Positions 7,936-19,302 are shown, counted from the stretch's first letter. The stretch is DNA of 64,000 nt from Comamonas terrigena NBRC 13299 (GCF_006740045.1 NZ_AP019749.1:1321001-1385000), one strand, 5' to 3'. Notes: generated by a model not told the origin, from the sequence alone. Program-made: numbers and translations.

Positions 7936-8892
7936 ATGCCGAATCTGCGCGCCATCGAAACCTTCGTCAAAGCGCTGGAAGGGGGCTCCATCGCCTCGGC
8001 TGCCCGCCAGCTGGGCATGACGCCGGCCGCAGCCAGTCAGAACATTGCGCGGCTGGAGCGCGAGCTGGGCGTGCGGCTGTTGACCCGCACGACCCGGCAG
8101 ATTGCGTTGACCGAAGCGGGAGAGCGCTACCTGGCGCGTGTGGCGCCGGTGCTGGGCGAGCTGGAAAAAGCCCAGTCCGATCTGTCGCTGCTGCACGGCG
8201 AGTTGCAGGGCCGGCTGCGCATTGCCTGCATGGCCGCCTTTGGCCGCCATGTACTGGCACCGCTGCTGCCGGCCTTTGCCGCGCGCCATCCCAAGCTGGC
8301 GCTGGAGCTGCTGAATGTGGACCGGCAGGTGGATGTGCTCAAAGAGGATGTGGACGTCAGCTTGCGCTACCGCGATGTGCTGGAGCCGGGCATGGCGGTG
8401 CGGCATCTGGTGGCGGTGCCACGCAGGCTGTATGCCGCACCGGCCTATCTGCAGGCCCACGGCGTGCCGCGCACGGCGGAGGATTTGCTGCAGCACCGCT
8501 GCCTGCTGTACCGGCGGGAGGTGGATGGGCGGCTGATGCGCTGGCCTTTCAGCAGTGGCGGCCAGCGCGCCGATCCGCCGCTGCATATTGCGGCCATCGC
8601 CAATGACATCGATGTGCTGGTGGCGATGGCGGAGGCCGGCGCCGGCATCACCTGGGCCGGCTTCTTTCTGGTGCATGAGCAGGTGCGCCAGGGCCGGCTG
8701 GTGCATCTTCCCATGCCCGAAGCCCGGCCCGGGGACCCCGGCCTGCAGTTCGAGGAGGAACCGCTGGACTTTTTCTCCTGCTTTCGCGACCGACAGTATG
8801 TGCCGGCCAAGGTCCGGGCGCTGGTGGACTATCTGCTTGAAGCCCTGCCGGTGCTTCCCCAGCTGCAGTTGCCGCCGGCGCCGGATCAGTAG
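7936..8892 (+). CDS. LysR-family transcriptional regulator
   Basis: LysR regulator of 318 residues. The N-terminal winged helix-turn-helix (residues 1-60) carries SAARQLGMTPAAASQNIARLE and RLLTRTTRQIALTEAG. The C-terminal effector domain is of the CrgA/DsdC-like subgroup. It is divergent from the DUF2798 gene, with 159 AT-richer bases between the two starts that probably contain its operator. The effector is unknown. The gene ends two bases before the stop of convergent ppsR. Confidence 0.9.
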   Translation: MPNLRAIETFVKALEGGSIASAARQLGMTPAAASQNIARLERELGVRLLTRTTRQIALTEAGERYLARVAPVLGELEKAQSDLSLLHGELQGRLRIACMAAFGRHVLAPLLPAFAARHPKLALELLNVDRQVDVLKEDVDVSLRYRDVLEPGMAVRHLVAVPRRLYAAPAYLQAHGVPRTAEDLLQHRCLLYRREVDGRLMRWPFSSGGQRADPPLHIAAIANDIDVLVAMAEAGAGITWAGFFLVHEQVRQGRLVHLPMPEARPGDPGLQFEEEPLDFFSCFRDRQYVPAKVRALVDYLLEALPVLPQLQLPPAPDQ

Positions 8893-8893
8893 A

Positions 8894-9718
8894 TCAGTAG
8901 TGGCCCAGGCGCTCGGGCAGCACTTCCTGCAGGATGGTGGTGGCGATCTCCTCGATCGACTTGGTGGTGGTGGACAGCCACTTGATGCCGCTGCGGCGCA
9001 TCATGGCTTCGGCTTCGGCCACTTCATGGCGGCAGTTTTCGAGGCTGGCGTACTTGGAGTCCGGACGGCGTTCGTTGCGGATAGACGACAGACGGCCCGG
9101 ATCAATGGTCAGGCCGAACAGCTTCTTGCGCTGGGGTTCCAGTGCCGGGGGCAGCTGGCGGCGGTCGAAGTCTTCGGGGATCAGCGGGTAGTTGCCCACT
9201 TTCAGACCGAACTGCATGGCCAGATAGAGGCTGGTCGGGGTCTTGCCGGAGCGGCTCACGCCCACCAGGATCACATCGGCGCCGGCCAGATCGCGGTTGC
9301 TCTGGCCGTCATCGTGGGCCAGCGTGTAGTTAATGGCCTCCATGCGGTCAAAGTATTCCTTGCTGTGGCTCACGTCCGAGAAGCGGCCCACGCGGTGCAT
9401 GGACTTCTCGCCCAGTTCGTCTTCCAGCGGCTGGACAAAGGTGCCGAACATGTCCAGCAGCATGCCCTTGCAGCTGCTCTGGATCACCTGCTGCACCTCG
9501 GGGTGGACCACGGTGGTGAAGACGATGGGCTTCTTGCCCTCGATCTCGGCGGTGTGGTTGATCTGACGGACGGCCTGGTGGGCCTTGTCTGCCGTATCCA
9601 CAAACGGAATGCGCACCAGGCGCGGCTTGACGTTGAACTGCGTCATCAAGGCCGAGCCAAAGGTTTCGGCCGTGATGCCGGTGCCGTCCGAGACGACAAA
9701 AATGGTGCGCGTATGCAT
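8894..9718 (-). CDS. ppsR: PEP synthase regulatory kinase/phosphorylase PpsR
   Basis: Bifunctional DUF299/PSRP-family protein, 274 residues. By family knowledge it inactivates PEP synthase by ADP-dependent threonine phosphorylation and reactivates it by Pi-dependent dephosphorylation. The P-loop GVSRSGKT is at residues 153-160, and the N-terminus ([13 protein letters not shown]) is characteristic. It is divergent from ppsA, its expected substrate, with 218 bases between the two starts. Confidence 0.95.
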   Translation of the reverse strand: MHTRTIFVVSDGTGITAETFGSALMTQFNVKPRLVRIPFVDTADKAHQAVRQINHTAEIEGKKPIVFTTVVHPEVQQVIQSSCKGMLLDMFGTFVQPLEDELGEKSMHRVGRFSDVSHSKEYFDRMEAINYTLAHDDGQSNRDLAGADVILVGVSRSGKTPTSLYLAMQFGLKVGNYPLIPEDFDRRQLPPALEPQRKKLFGLTIDPGRLSSIRNERRPDSKYASLENCRHEVAEAEAMMRRSGIKWLSTTTKSIEEIATTILQEVLPERLGHY

Positions 9719-9809
9719 GGGCAGCTAACAGTGGTCAAAAAATGAACAGCCCGCCATTGCCATGGACTTTGCGCGGCAGGCCTACAATGGCGCCCATTAT
9801 TCCCAATTT

Positions 9810-9877
9810 CATCCCCACACAAGCAGAACGCCAACATCCAGAACACCTAAGTGTGTTCTGCCAGATGTGGGGGGATG
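9810..9877 (+). other. Structured 5' leader of ppsA
   Basis: The transcript ahead of ppsA can form an 8-bp stem (CAGAACAC 9839-9846 with GTGTTCTG 9853-9860). It is extended below by ACATC 9834-9838 pairing with GATGT 9864-9868. An alternative outer pairing joins CATCCCCACA (9810-9819) to a G-rich segment at 9866-9877. The outer and lower stems share bases, so the two folds compete. A -10-like TACAAT lies at 9783-9788. This is seen by eye; no known riboswitch matched. Confidence 0.45.
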
Positions 9878-9936
9878 GCTGCAGGCCTGAAAAGCAGGGC
9901 CTGGGCTGAGCCGGTTTTTTAACTTTGGAGCTTCCC

Positions 9937-12327
<2,391 letters not shown>

Positions 12328-12350
12328 GGCTTGCACAGCACAGGTGCTTT

Positions 12351-12674
12351 GTGAATCGGGACGATCTTCCGCATGAAGCACCGGTCGCCGGCGGGGGCAC
12401 TTTTGCCCCCGACCTGCACGATATCCACCACCTGTGGCTCAAGGCATTGTTGCTGGCGGTCTGGGTGGTGGTGTCGTTTGGGGCCTGCTTCTACGCGCGC
12501 GAGTTGCAGGCCTGGGCCGAAGGCTGGCCGCTGGGGTATTGGATGGCCGCCCAAGGGGCAGTCCTGATGTTCATTGTCCTGGTGCTCGTTTACTGTGTCG
12601 CCATGGATCAGTTTGAACGCAATGACGCTGCGCGCCGCCGCGCCCAGGCGGCACGCCATGGCCGGCCCCAGTAA
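12351..12674 (+). CDS. DUF4212 small subunit of a sodium:solute symporter
   Basis: About 107 residues from GTG 12351; the frame is open to 12306 but the longer start would overlap ppsA. Two membrane helices are visible (LLLAVWVVVSFGACFYA and MFIVLVLVYCVAMDQF), followed by a basic tail. DUF4212 proteins are encoded just ahead of VC_2705-type sodium:solute symporters, and the next gene here is one. The stop overlaps the symporter start by 17 bases, so they are co-translated. The start codon is uncertain, with only a weak AGGTG upstream. Confidence 0.8.
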   Translation: MNRDDLPHEAPVAGGGTFAPDLHDIHHLWLKALLLAVWVVVSFGACFYARELQAWAEGWPLGYWMAAQGAVLMFIVLVLVYCVAMDQFERNDAARRRAQAARHGRPQ

Positions 12675-14766
12675 TTCCGACTTCGCCTCCACCACCATTC
12701 CCTCCAGCTATCTTTGGCGCCTGCACCGCATGCTGGCGCTGTATGTGCTGGGGGTGCTGGCATTTCTGGGCACCATGGTCTGGGCCGAGGAGCAGGGCCT
12801 GGCACGGCACTGGATCGGCCCCATCTTCCTGTTCACCACGGTGATGGTGTACGCGGGCATCGGCGTCTACGCCCGCACCAGCAACCCGGAAGACTATTAC
12901 GTGGCCGGGCGGCGCATTCCGCCCATGTACAACGGCATGGCGGCTGCGGCCGACTGGATGAGTGCCGCCTCCTTCATCAGCCTGTCGGGTGCGCTGTACC
13001 TGCAGGGCTTTGGCGGGACCCCGGGGCAACCCGGCGGCCTGGCCTATCTGCTGGGCTGGACGGGCGGCTTTTGCCTGGTGGCCATGCTGATTGCCCCCCA
13101 TCTGCGCGCCATGCGGCTGTACACGGTGCCGGACTTCTTCCAGGTGCGTTTTGGCGGGCGCTGGCCGCGCATTCTGGCGGCGCTGGCCACTGTGGTCTGC
13201 TCCTTCACCTATGTGGTGGCGCAGATCTATGGTGTGGGCCTGATTGCGTCGCGGCTGACGGGGGTGCAGTTCGAGATCGGCATCATGCTGGGCCTGGGTG
13301 GGGTGCTGCTGTGCTCCTTTCTGGGCGGCATGCGGGCCATCACCTGGACCCAGGTGGCGCAGTATGTGGTGATCTTGCTGGCGTTCCTGATTCCGGTGTC
13401 CTGGCTGGCCTACAAGCAGCTGGGCAACCCGGTGGCGGCCGTCGCCTACGGCGCACAGTTGGGCAAGATTGCGGTGCTGGAAGAGCAGTTGCTGGAATCG
13501 TCGGCCGAGCAGGAGGTGCAGGATGCCTACCTGCGCCGTGCCGAGTTGCTGCAGCGCAAGCTGGCGGCGCTGCCCCAGTCGCTGGATCTGGAGCGCGCGC
13601 AGCTGGCGGAACGCCTGCGCATTCTGCGGGCCGAGCGCGGGGAGTTGAGCGACATCGTGATGGCCAGCCGCGAGTACGCCGCCTTGCCGCGCGATGCGGA
13701 CCAGGCCCGGGAGCGCTGGACGCGGGAGGTGGCGGAGAACCTGGAACGCGCCAAGCCGCTGGGCGGCCTGCCGCGGCACAGCCAGCCGTTCACCGGCGAC
13801 CCGGACGGCACGCCGGCGCAGCAGGCGGAATACCAGGATGCACGCATCAACTTTCTGGCCCTGATGTTCTGTCTGATGGTGGGTACGGCCGGCCTGCCGC
13901 ATCTGCTGACCCGCTACTACACGGCGCCGTCGGTGTCGGGAGCACGCACCTCGGTGGCGTGGACCCTGTTTTTTATCGGTCTGCTGTACCTGACGGCGCC
14001 GGCGCTGGCGGCGCTGGTGAAGTACGAGGTGATGAACAACCTGGTGGGCGTGCGGTTCGATGAATTGCCGGCCTGGATGGGGCAATGGGCGCGGGTGGAC
14101 GCATCGCTGCTGTCGGTGGAAGACATGAATGGCGATGGCCGCGTGCAGTTTGGCGAAATCCGTCTGGGTGCGGATCTGATCATGCTGGCCACGCCGGAGA
14201 TTGCGGGACTGCCGTTTGTTGTGTCGGGGCTGGTGGCCGCCGGGGGGCTGGCGGCGGCGCTGTCCACGGCCGACGGCTTGCTGCTGGCCATCAGCAATGC
14301 GCTGGTGCGGGACCTGTATTTCCATGCCCGGCCGCGGCGCATGGTGCCGGAGCAGCGGGTGATCCTGTCCAAGTTCGCGCTGCTGGCGGTAGCGCTGGCG
14401 GCGGCGTTTGTGGCTGGCCGGCGTTCTTCGGACATCCTGCCCATGGTGACGGCCTCGTTCTCGCTGGCCGCCTCGGCCTTTGTGCCGGTGATGGTGCTGG
14501 GCATTTTCTGGCGCGGCACCACCCGCCAGGGCGCCTTGGCAGGCATGCTGGGCGGGCTGGTGGTGGCGCTGTACTACATGCTTTCGCACGCGTCGCTGGT
14601 GAAGGCGTGGCTGCCCCATGTGCTGCTGGCTGATGGGCTGTGGTTCGGCATCCAGCCCGTCTCGGCCGGGGTGTTCGGCGTGCCGGCCGGGCTGCTGCTG
14701 GCATGGGGTGTGAGTTGGCTGACGCGTACCCGCGCACCCGTACCGCGCCCCTACGGACCCTTGTGA
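12658..14766 (+). CDS. Sodium:solute symporter, VC_2705-like
   Basis: SSS-family transporter of 702 residues, longer than the usual 500-550, probably for a small organic acid. The start at 12658 follows AGGCGG. Core helices show EDYYVAGRRIPP, the WMSAASFISLSGALY segment and a late TADGLLLAISNALVRDLYF. Two inserts stand out. A charged, coiled-coil-like soluble segment lies at about residues 267-398 between helices. A 12-residue loop DMNGDGRVQFGE at about 489-500 has the acidic spacing of a calcium-binding EF-hand. It is paired with the upstream DUF4212 subunit. Confidence 0.88.
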   Translation: MAGPSNSDFASTTIPSSYLWRLHRMLALYVLGVLAFLGTMVWAEEQGLARHWIGPIFLFTTVMVYAGIGVYARTSNPEDYYVAGRRIPPMYNGMAAAADWMSAASFISLSGALYLQGFGGTPGQPGGLAYLLGWTGGFCLVAMLIAPHLRAMRLYTVPDFFQVRFGGRWPRILAALATVVCSFTYVVAQIYGVGLIASRLTGVQFEIGIMLGLGGVLLCSFLGGMRAITWTQVAQYVVILLAFLIPVSWLAYKQLGNPVAAVAYGAQLGKIAVLEEQLLESSAEQEVQDAYLRRAELLQRKLAALPQSLDLERAQLAERLRILRAERGELSDIVMASREYAALPRDADQARERWTREVAENLERAKPLGGLPRHSQPFTGDPDGTPAQQAEYQDARINFLALMFCLMVGTAGLPHLLTRYYTAPSVSGARTSVAWTLFFIGLLYLTAPALAALVKYEVMNNLVGVRFDELPAWMGQWARVDASLLSVEDMNGDGRVQFGEIRLGADLIMLATPEIAGLPFVVSGLVAAGGLAAALSTADGLLLAISNALVRDLYFHARPRRMVPEQRVILSKFALLAVALAAAFVAGRRSSDILPMVTASFSLAASAFVPVMVLGIFWRGTTRQGALAGMLGGLVVALYYMLSHASLVKAWLPHVLLADGLWFGIQPVSAGVFGVPAGLLLAWGVSWLTRTRAPVPRPYGPL

Positions 14767-14949
14767 GACGGCGCGGGTGGGCCGGTGGTCGGAACTGCCG
14801 GCACGCGGGATTTGATGTGCCGCAACACCTGCTGCATTGTCCCTTTGCGAAAGGGGGGCGGGCGTGGGAAGCTGCATGCCAGTCACTGCGCATCCCGTGG
14901 CGGATGCCGCAAGTGCTTGGTTTCATGAGCACCATCCCAGGAGGGCAGC

Positions 14950-15441
14950 ATGATCTTGGTTCCCACTTCAAGCGGCCGGCAGGCCCTGGCCGTACAGGAT
15001 GCGTTGTTCACGCCCAGCATGCACACCGTCTTCATGCTGTGTGACGGGCAGCGCAGCATGGGCCAGGTATTGGGCGCCACGGCTGGTCTGGGGGCGACGT
15101 CCGAGGATGTGCGTACCTTGCTGGAACTGGGGTGGCTGCGGGCCGGGACGCAGCAGGAAACGGCGGCCCCCGCCATGGATGAGCGCACGGCCAGCCTGGC
15201 GCTGGAGCATGCGCGGTATGTGGAAGGCTACCGCTGGGCGCGGCAGCTGACCACGGGGCTGGGACTGCGGGGCTTGCGTCTGCTGCTGGCCATTGAGTCC
15301 GCCACCGACTACCAGCAGCTGGCGTCGCTGGTGCCGCGGATCCGTGATGCCGTGGGGTCCGCACGGGCCGCAGTGCTGGAGCTGGTGTTGTTTGGCGATG
15401 TGCAGGAGAAGACTGTGCCGCCTTCGCGTGCATCGTGGTAG
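14950..15441 (+). CDS. Conserved hypothetical protein of the Comamonadaceae type
   Basis: A 163-residue soluble protein beginning MILVPTSSGRQA, with a very good ribosome binding site (AGGAGGG) before ATG 14950. The N-terminal half (FMLCDGQRSMGQVL, then LLELGWL) looks like a small winged-helix-like module. The C-terminal half is helical. I recognise the pattern as recurrent in this family of bacteria but know no function. It is monocistronic, with a terminator 20 bases after the stop. Confidence 0.75.
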   Translation: MILVPTSSGRQALAVQDALFTPSMHTVFMLCDGQRSMGQVLGATAGLGATSEDVRTLLELGWLRAGTQQETAAPAMDERTASLALEHARYVEGYRWARQLTTGLGLRGLRLLLAIESATDYQQLASLVPRIRDAVGSARAAVLELVLFGDVQEKTVPPSRASW

Positions 15442-15460
15442 CTTGGGCGCCAGGATGCAA

Positions 15461-15485
15461 AAAAGGCGCCTGAGGGCGCCTTTTC
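15461..15485. terminator. Bidirectional intrinsic terminator
   Basis: AAGGCGCC and GGCGCCTT form an 8-bp stem with loop TGAG. T-runs lie on both sides (TTTT on plus, TTTTTT on minus). It sits between the convergent genes ending at 15441 and 15524. Confidence 0.85.
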
Positions 15486-15523
15486 TTGTCTGGACCGCCT
15501 GGTGCGATCCGGGCCGGGCGGGG

Positions 15524-16216
15524 TCAGACCGCCAGCAGTTCCACTTCGAAGCGCAGCGTGGCATGGGGAGGGATCACGCCACCCGCGCCACGGGCGCCAT
15601 AGCCCATTTCCGAGGGGATGATCAGGGTGCGCTTGCCGCCCACCTTCATGCCTTGCACGCCCTTGTCCCAGCCCTTGATGACCATGCCGGCACCCAGCTG
15701 GAAGACGAAGGGGTCGTTGCGGTCCAGGCTGGAGTCGAACTTGGCGCCTTGTTCGCCATTGTTGTAGAGCCAGCCGGTGTAGTGCACCGTCACGCGCTTG
15801 CCGCGTGTGGCTTCGGCACCGTCACCCACAACCGTGTCTTCGATCTGGAGCACCGGTGCGGCCTTGGTGGACAGCAGCTCCACGTCGAACTTCAGGGTGG
15901 CATTGGGAGGAATCACACCGCCGGCGCCGCGCTCGCCGTAGCCGAGTTCTGAGGGGATGATCAGGGTGCGCTTGCCGCCCACCTTCATGCCTTGCACGCC
16001 TTCATCCCAGCCGCGGATGACCATGCCTTCGTCCAGGGAGAACTCGAACGGCTCGCGGCGGTCCTTGCTGGAGTCGAACTTGGCGCCTTGTTCGCCATTG
16101 TTGTAAAGCCAGCCGGTGTAGTGCACCTTGACGTCAGCGCCGCTGATGGCTTCGGCGCCTTCGCCCACAACGGTGTCTTCATACTGCAGGCCAGAGGCGG
16201 TGGTGGTCAGGGCCAT
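15524..16216 (-). CDS. Tandem-duplicated FKBP-type peptidyl-prolyl isomerase
   Basis: Single polypeptide of 230 residues made of two complete FKBP domains (about 1-115 and 116-230); family members of this type are usually one domain of about 115. Each copy keeps [20 protein letters not shown], [15 protein letters not shown] and GAGGVIPP. The copies align at a constant 339-base offset with long identical DNA stretches, so the duplication looks recent or homogenised. No signal peptide is visible, implying cytoplasmic folding help. ATG 16216 follows AAGGA. Confidence 0.92.
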   Translation of the reverse strand: MALTTTASGLQYEDTVVGEGAEAISGADVKVHYTGWLYNNGEQGAKFDSSKDRREPFEFSLDEGMVIRGWDEGVQGMKVGGKRTLIIPSELGYGERGAGGVIPPNATLKFDVELLSTKAAPVLQIEDTVVGDGAEATRGKRVTVHYTGWLYNNGEQGAKFDSSLDRNDPFVFQLGAGMVIKGWDKGVQGMKVGGKRTLIIPSEMGYGARGAGGVIPPHATLRFEVELLAV

Positions 16217-16327
16217 GGGGTGTCCTTGGAGATCGTCAATAAAGAAATCAGGCCTGCAGGGCATGCCCCGGGCCTGATGCATACCTGTACGCACCTTCGG
16301 TGCGCCAGATGCGAAAGGTGCGACAGC

Positions 16328-16633
16328 TTACTTCTTGGCGCGCGCGGCTGCCCAGCGTGTGGCAAAAGCCTGCACATCGCTGAGGCGCTTGAGCAGGTCA
16401 TGGCCCTGGGTGGTGACGGTGTAACCGTCGCTGCCGTGCTCCAGCAGGCCACATTCGCGCAGTTCCTTGATACGGGTGTTCAGCGTGTTGGGGGTGATGC
16501 CCCCCACGCTGTCCTGCAGCAAGCGGAAGGTCTGTGGGTGTCCGTCGCGCAAAGCCCACAGGACGCGGAGTGCATAACGGCATTCCAGCTTTTCGAACAG
16601 CTGGTTGATGGCGGCGTTTTCCTTGGAGCTCAT
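16328..16633 (-). CDS. HxlR-family transcriptional regulator
   Basis: Winged helix-turn-helix protein of 101 residues, the usual HxlR size. Typical segments are RYALRVLWALRDG, FRLLQDSVGGITPNTLNTRIKEL and CGLLEHGSDGYTVTTQG. Such proteins often sense electrophiles or oxidants. It faces away from the CoA-transferase at 17063 across 429 bases containing palindromes. It lies upstream of the FKBP gene on the same strand, with a 111-base gap. Confidence 0.85.
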   Translation of the reverse strand: MSSKENAAINQLFEKLECRYALRVLWALRDGHPQTFRLLQDSVGGITPNTLNTRIKELRECGLLEHGSDGYTVTTQGHDLLKRLSDVQAFATRWAAARAKK

Positions 16634-17062
16634 AGACGCTTCTCCTTGCGCATGTCGTTGATGGAGGACTGGGGCAGCGGATCCCCCGTACCAAGTCGGA
16701 ATGAATATAGCGTGGATCGCATTCTGCTACAAGTTTGGTAGCTCTATATGTAGAGCAATCAGGCAAACGGGTCAGAAATGGCTCAAAAACGGCGCAAGTG
16801 TTGCAACCGGACCACGTCCGTTGGAGACGTCGGGTGTTTGTCGGACACGTGGGTGCGCTCCAGTGCCCTTGCAGGGCGCGCGCGTTTGGGGATGCGGCGG
16901 CTTCCCAAATGCCGGGGCCGGCAGCTGCAGGCGCTTTCTACAATGGGCCACTGGTTGTGGGCGTGCTCCCAGAGTCCGTGGGCATGGGGGGGTGGGCCGC
17001 AGGCGCGCAGGCCCTGCCTCCGGTCGGCGGCGCCCCGTCTTGTGGCTTTTTCTTGGTACCTC
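16634..17062. other. Divergent regulatory region between HxlR and CoA-transferase genes
   Basis: No credible gene; the open frames here are upstream extensions or shadows of the CoA-transferase. The part nearest the HxlR gene is AT-rich and holds an inverted pair TACCAA (16689-16694) / TTGGTA (16735-16740) and the palindrome at 16741-16756. From about 16790 to 17062 I see nothing specific. Confidence 0.5.
16741..16756. promoter_or_regulatory. Palindrome, candidate HxlR operator
   Basis: GCTCTA and TAGAGC are perfect inverted 6-mers separated by TATG, about 108 bases upstream of the HxlR start and 307 bases upstream of the CoA-transferase start. HxlR proteins bind short palindromes as dimers, usually autoregulating. 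The assignment is inference. Confidence 0.4.
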
Positions 17063-18298
17063 ATGGCTTCTTCTTCCGATATTCCCCTGGACACCGCTGC
17101 GGCGGCTGCCGACCGGCCTCTGCCTCTGCAAGGCCTGCGCGTGGTGGAGTTTTCCCACATGGTGATGGGGCCGTCGTGCGGCATGGTGCTGGCCGACCTG
17201 GGGGCGGAGGTGATCAAGGTGGAGCCGGTGGAAGGCGACCGCACGCGCCATCTGCTGGGGGCAGGCGCGGGCTTTTTCCCCATGTTCAACCGCAACAAGA
17301 AGAGCATCGCCATTGACCTGCGCAGCGCCGAAGGCCTGCAGGCCGCCATCCGGCTGGCGGCATCGGCCGATGTGGTGCTGCAGAACTTCAAGCCCGGGGT
17401 GATGAAGAAATACGGGCTGGACTACGCCACGCTGAGCCAGCTGAATCCGGGACTGATCTATGTGAACCACACCGGCTTTCTGCCGGGGCCCTACGAGCAC
17501 CGTACGGCGCTGGACGAGGTGGTGCAGATGATGGGCGGTCTGGCCTATATGACAGGCCGCCCGGGCGACCCGCTGCGTGCCGGCACCAGCGTGAACGACA
17601 TCATGGGCGGCATGTTTGGCGCCATTGGTGCCATGGCAGCGCTGATGCAGCGCGCCCAGACGGGCAAGGGCCAGGAGATCGACTCCGCCCTGTTCGAGAA
17701 CAATGTCTTCCTGGTCGGTCAGCACATGATGCAGTACGCCGTGACGGGACAGGCGGCGGCTCCCATGCCGGACCGCATTTCGTCCTGGGCCATGTACGAC
17801 GTGTTCACCGCCCAGGATGGGGAGCAGATCTTTCTGGCCGCCGTCAGCGATGCCCAGTGGCGCACCTTCTGCGATGCCATGGGTTATGACGATCTGAAGA
17901 ACGATCCGCAGCTGCAGACCAACAATGACCGTGTGCGTGCCCGCTCCACGATGATGCCGGTGCTGCGCGAGCGGCTGGCCCAGCATACGGCGGCCGCGCT
18001 GGCGGCCATCTTCGAGCAGCATCAGCTGCCGTTCGCGCCGATCTCCCGGCCGGAACAGCTGTTCGATGACCCCCACCTGAATGCCACGGGCTGCCTGGCG
18101 GATGTGGTGCTGACCGATGGCGAGCGCGCCGGACAGACGGTGCGCACCACGCTGCTGCCGCTGCGCATGGACGGCCAGCGCCTGCCGGTGCGCTGCAGCC
18201 CGCCCGCCGTGGGCGAGCACACGGCGGTGCTGCTGCAGGGCCTGGGGTACGGGGCGGACGATATTGCGCAGCTGCAATCCACCGGCGCCGTGGCCTGA
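17063..18298 (+). CDS. CaiB/BaiF family III CoA-transferase
   Basis: Family III CoA-transferase, 411 residues from ATG 17063; the frame is open upstream but has no start with matching family sequence. It moves CoA between carboxylic acids through an aspartyl-CoA intermediate. N-terminal LQGLRVVEFSHMVMGPSCG and ADLGAEVIKVEP are family signatures. The catalytic Asp is probably in TALDEVVQMMGG. Substrates cannot be read from sequence. It is read divergently from an HxlR gene and is followed after 47 bases by xerD. Confidence 0.92.
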   Translation: MASSSDIPLDTAAAAADRPLPLQGLRVVEFSHMVMGPSCGMVLADLGAEVIKVEPVEGDRTRHLLGAGAGFFPMFNRNKKSIAIDLRSAEGLQAAIRLAASADVVLQNFKPGVMKKYGLDYATLSQLNPGLIYVNHTGFLPGPYEHRTALDEVVQMMGGLAYMTGRPGDPLRAGTSVNDIMGGMFGAIGAMAALMQRAQTGKGQEIDSALFENNVFLVGQHMMQYAVTGQAAAPMPDRISSWAMYDVFTAQDGEQIFLAAVSDAQWRTFCDAMGYDDLKNDPQLQTNNDRVRARSTMMPVLRERLAQHTAAALAAIFEQHQLPFAPISRPEQLFDDPHLNATGCLADVVLTDGERAGQTVRTTLLPLRMDGQRLPVRCSPPAVGEHTAVLLQGLGYGADDIAQLQSTGAVA

Positions 18299-18345
18299 GT
18301 GCTGCCGGGGCGGCTGCACAATGGCGCCTCAGGAGTGAACAGTCG

Positions 18346-19302
18346 ATGACGGAACCGAAGACAGCGCAAGCAGACACCGGCAATGCGGGGGGCGACGGCC
18401 TGGATGCCGCCAGCCAGGCCGCGGTGGATGCCTTTGTCGAAGCGCTGTGGCTGGAAGACGGCCTGGCAGACAACAGCCTGCAGGCGTACCGCCGGGATTT
18501 GACGCAGTACCTGCGCTGGCTGCAGCAGGCTTTTCCGGGGGTGTCCCTGGATGCTTCCGCCGAGGAACACCTGCAGGCCTATCTGGCACACCGTCTGGAT
18601 CTGCGCAGCAAGGCCACGTCGGCCAACCGCTGCCTGAGCGTGCTGCGCCGCTATTTCCAGTGGGCGCTGCGCGAAGCGCGCATCCACCAGGATCCGGTGA
18701 TGCGTCTGCAGCCGGCCAAGCAGCCGCAGCGTGTGCCGCACACCCTGACGGCCGAGCAGGTGGAGCGTCTGCTGCAGGCCCCGGACCTGGGCAACCCGCT
18801 GGGCTTGCGCGACCGTGCCATGCTGGAGCTGCTGTATGCCAGCGGCCTGCGGGTGAGCGAGCTGGTGGGTCTGCCGCTGTTCCAGGTCGACCTGCGGGCC
18901 GGGGTACTGCGGGTGATGGGCAAGGGCAGCAAGGAACGGCTGGTGCCGTTTGGCCAGGAGGCCCAGCATTGGCTGGAGCAGTACCTGGCGCAGGGGCGCG
19001 CCGAGCTGCTGGCCGGTCAGCACAGCGATGCGGTGTTTGTCACCCGGCGCGGCAGCGGCATGACGCGGGTGATGTTCTGGACGCTGGTGAAAAAATATGC
19101 GGCCATCGCCGGCATCACGGCGCCGCTGTCGCCGCACACGCTGCGCCATGCCTTTGCCACCCATTTGCTCAACCACGGCGCAGACCTGCGCGTGGTGCAG
19201 ATGCTGCTGGGACATGCGGACATTTCCACCACCACCATCTACACCCATGTGGCGCGCGAGCGCCTGCGCCAGCTGCATGCCACCCACCACCCGCGGGGGT
19301 GA
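18346..19302 (+). CDS. xerD: Tyrosine recombinase XerD
   Basis: Site-specific recombinase of 318 residues that, with XerC, resolves chromosome dimers at dif. The N-terminal SAM-like core-binding domain spans about residues 25-120. The catalytic domain has the complete set: Arg in ASGLRVSELVG, Lys in GKGSKERLVP, HxxR in SPHTLRHAFATHLL, His in LLGHADISTT and the nucleophile Tyr in TTIYTHV. XerD is preferred over XerC by overall resemblance and the standalone context. The N-terminus is about 20 residues longer than E. coli XerD. Confidence 0.85.
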   Translation: MTEPKTAQADTGNAGGDGLDAASQAAVDAFVEALWLEDGLADNSLQAYRRDLTQYLRWLQQAFPGVSLDASAEEHLQAYLAHRLDLRSKATSANRCLSVLRRYFQWALREARIHQDPVMRLQPAKQPQRVPHTLTAEQVERLLQAPDLGNPLGLRDRAMLELLYASGLRVSELVGLPLFQVDLRAGVLRVMGKGSKERLVPFGQEAQHWLEQYLAQGRAELLAGQHSDAVFVTRRGSGMTRVMFWTLVKKYAAIAGITAPLSPHTLRHAFATHLLNHGADLRVVQMLLGHADISTTTIYTHVARERLRQLHATHHPRG

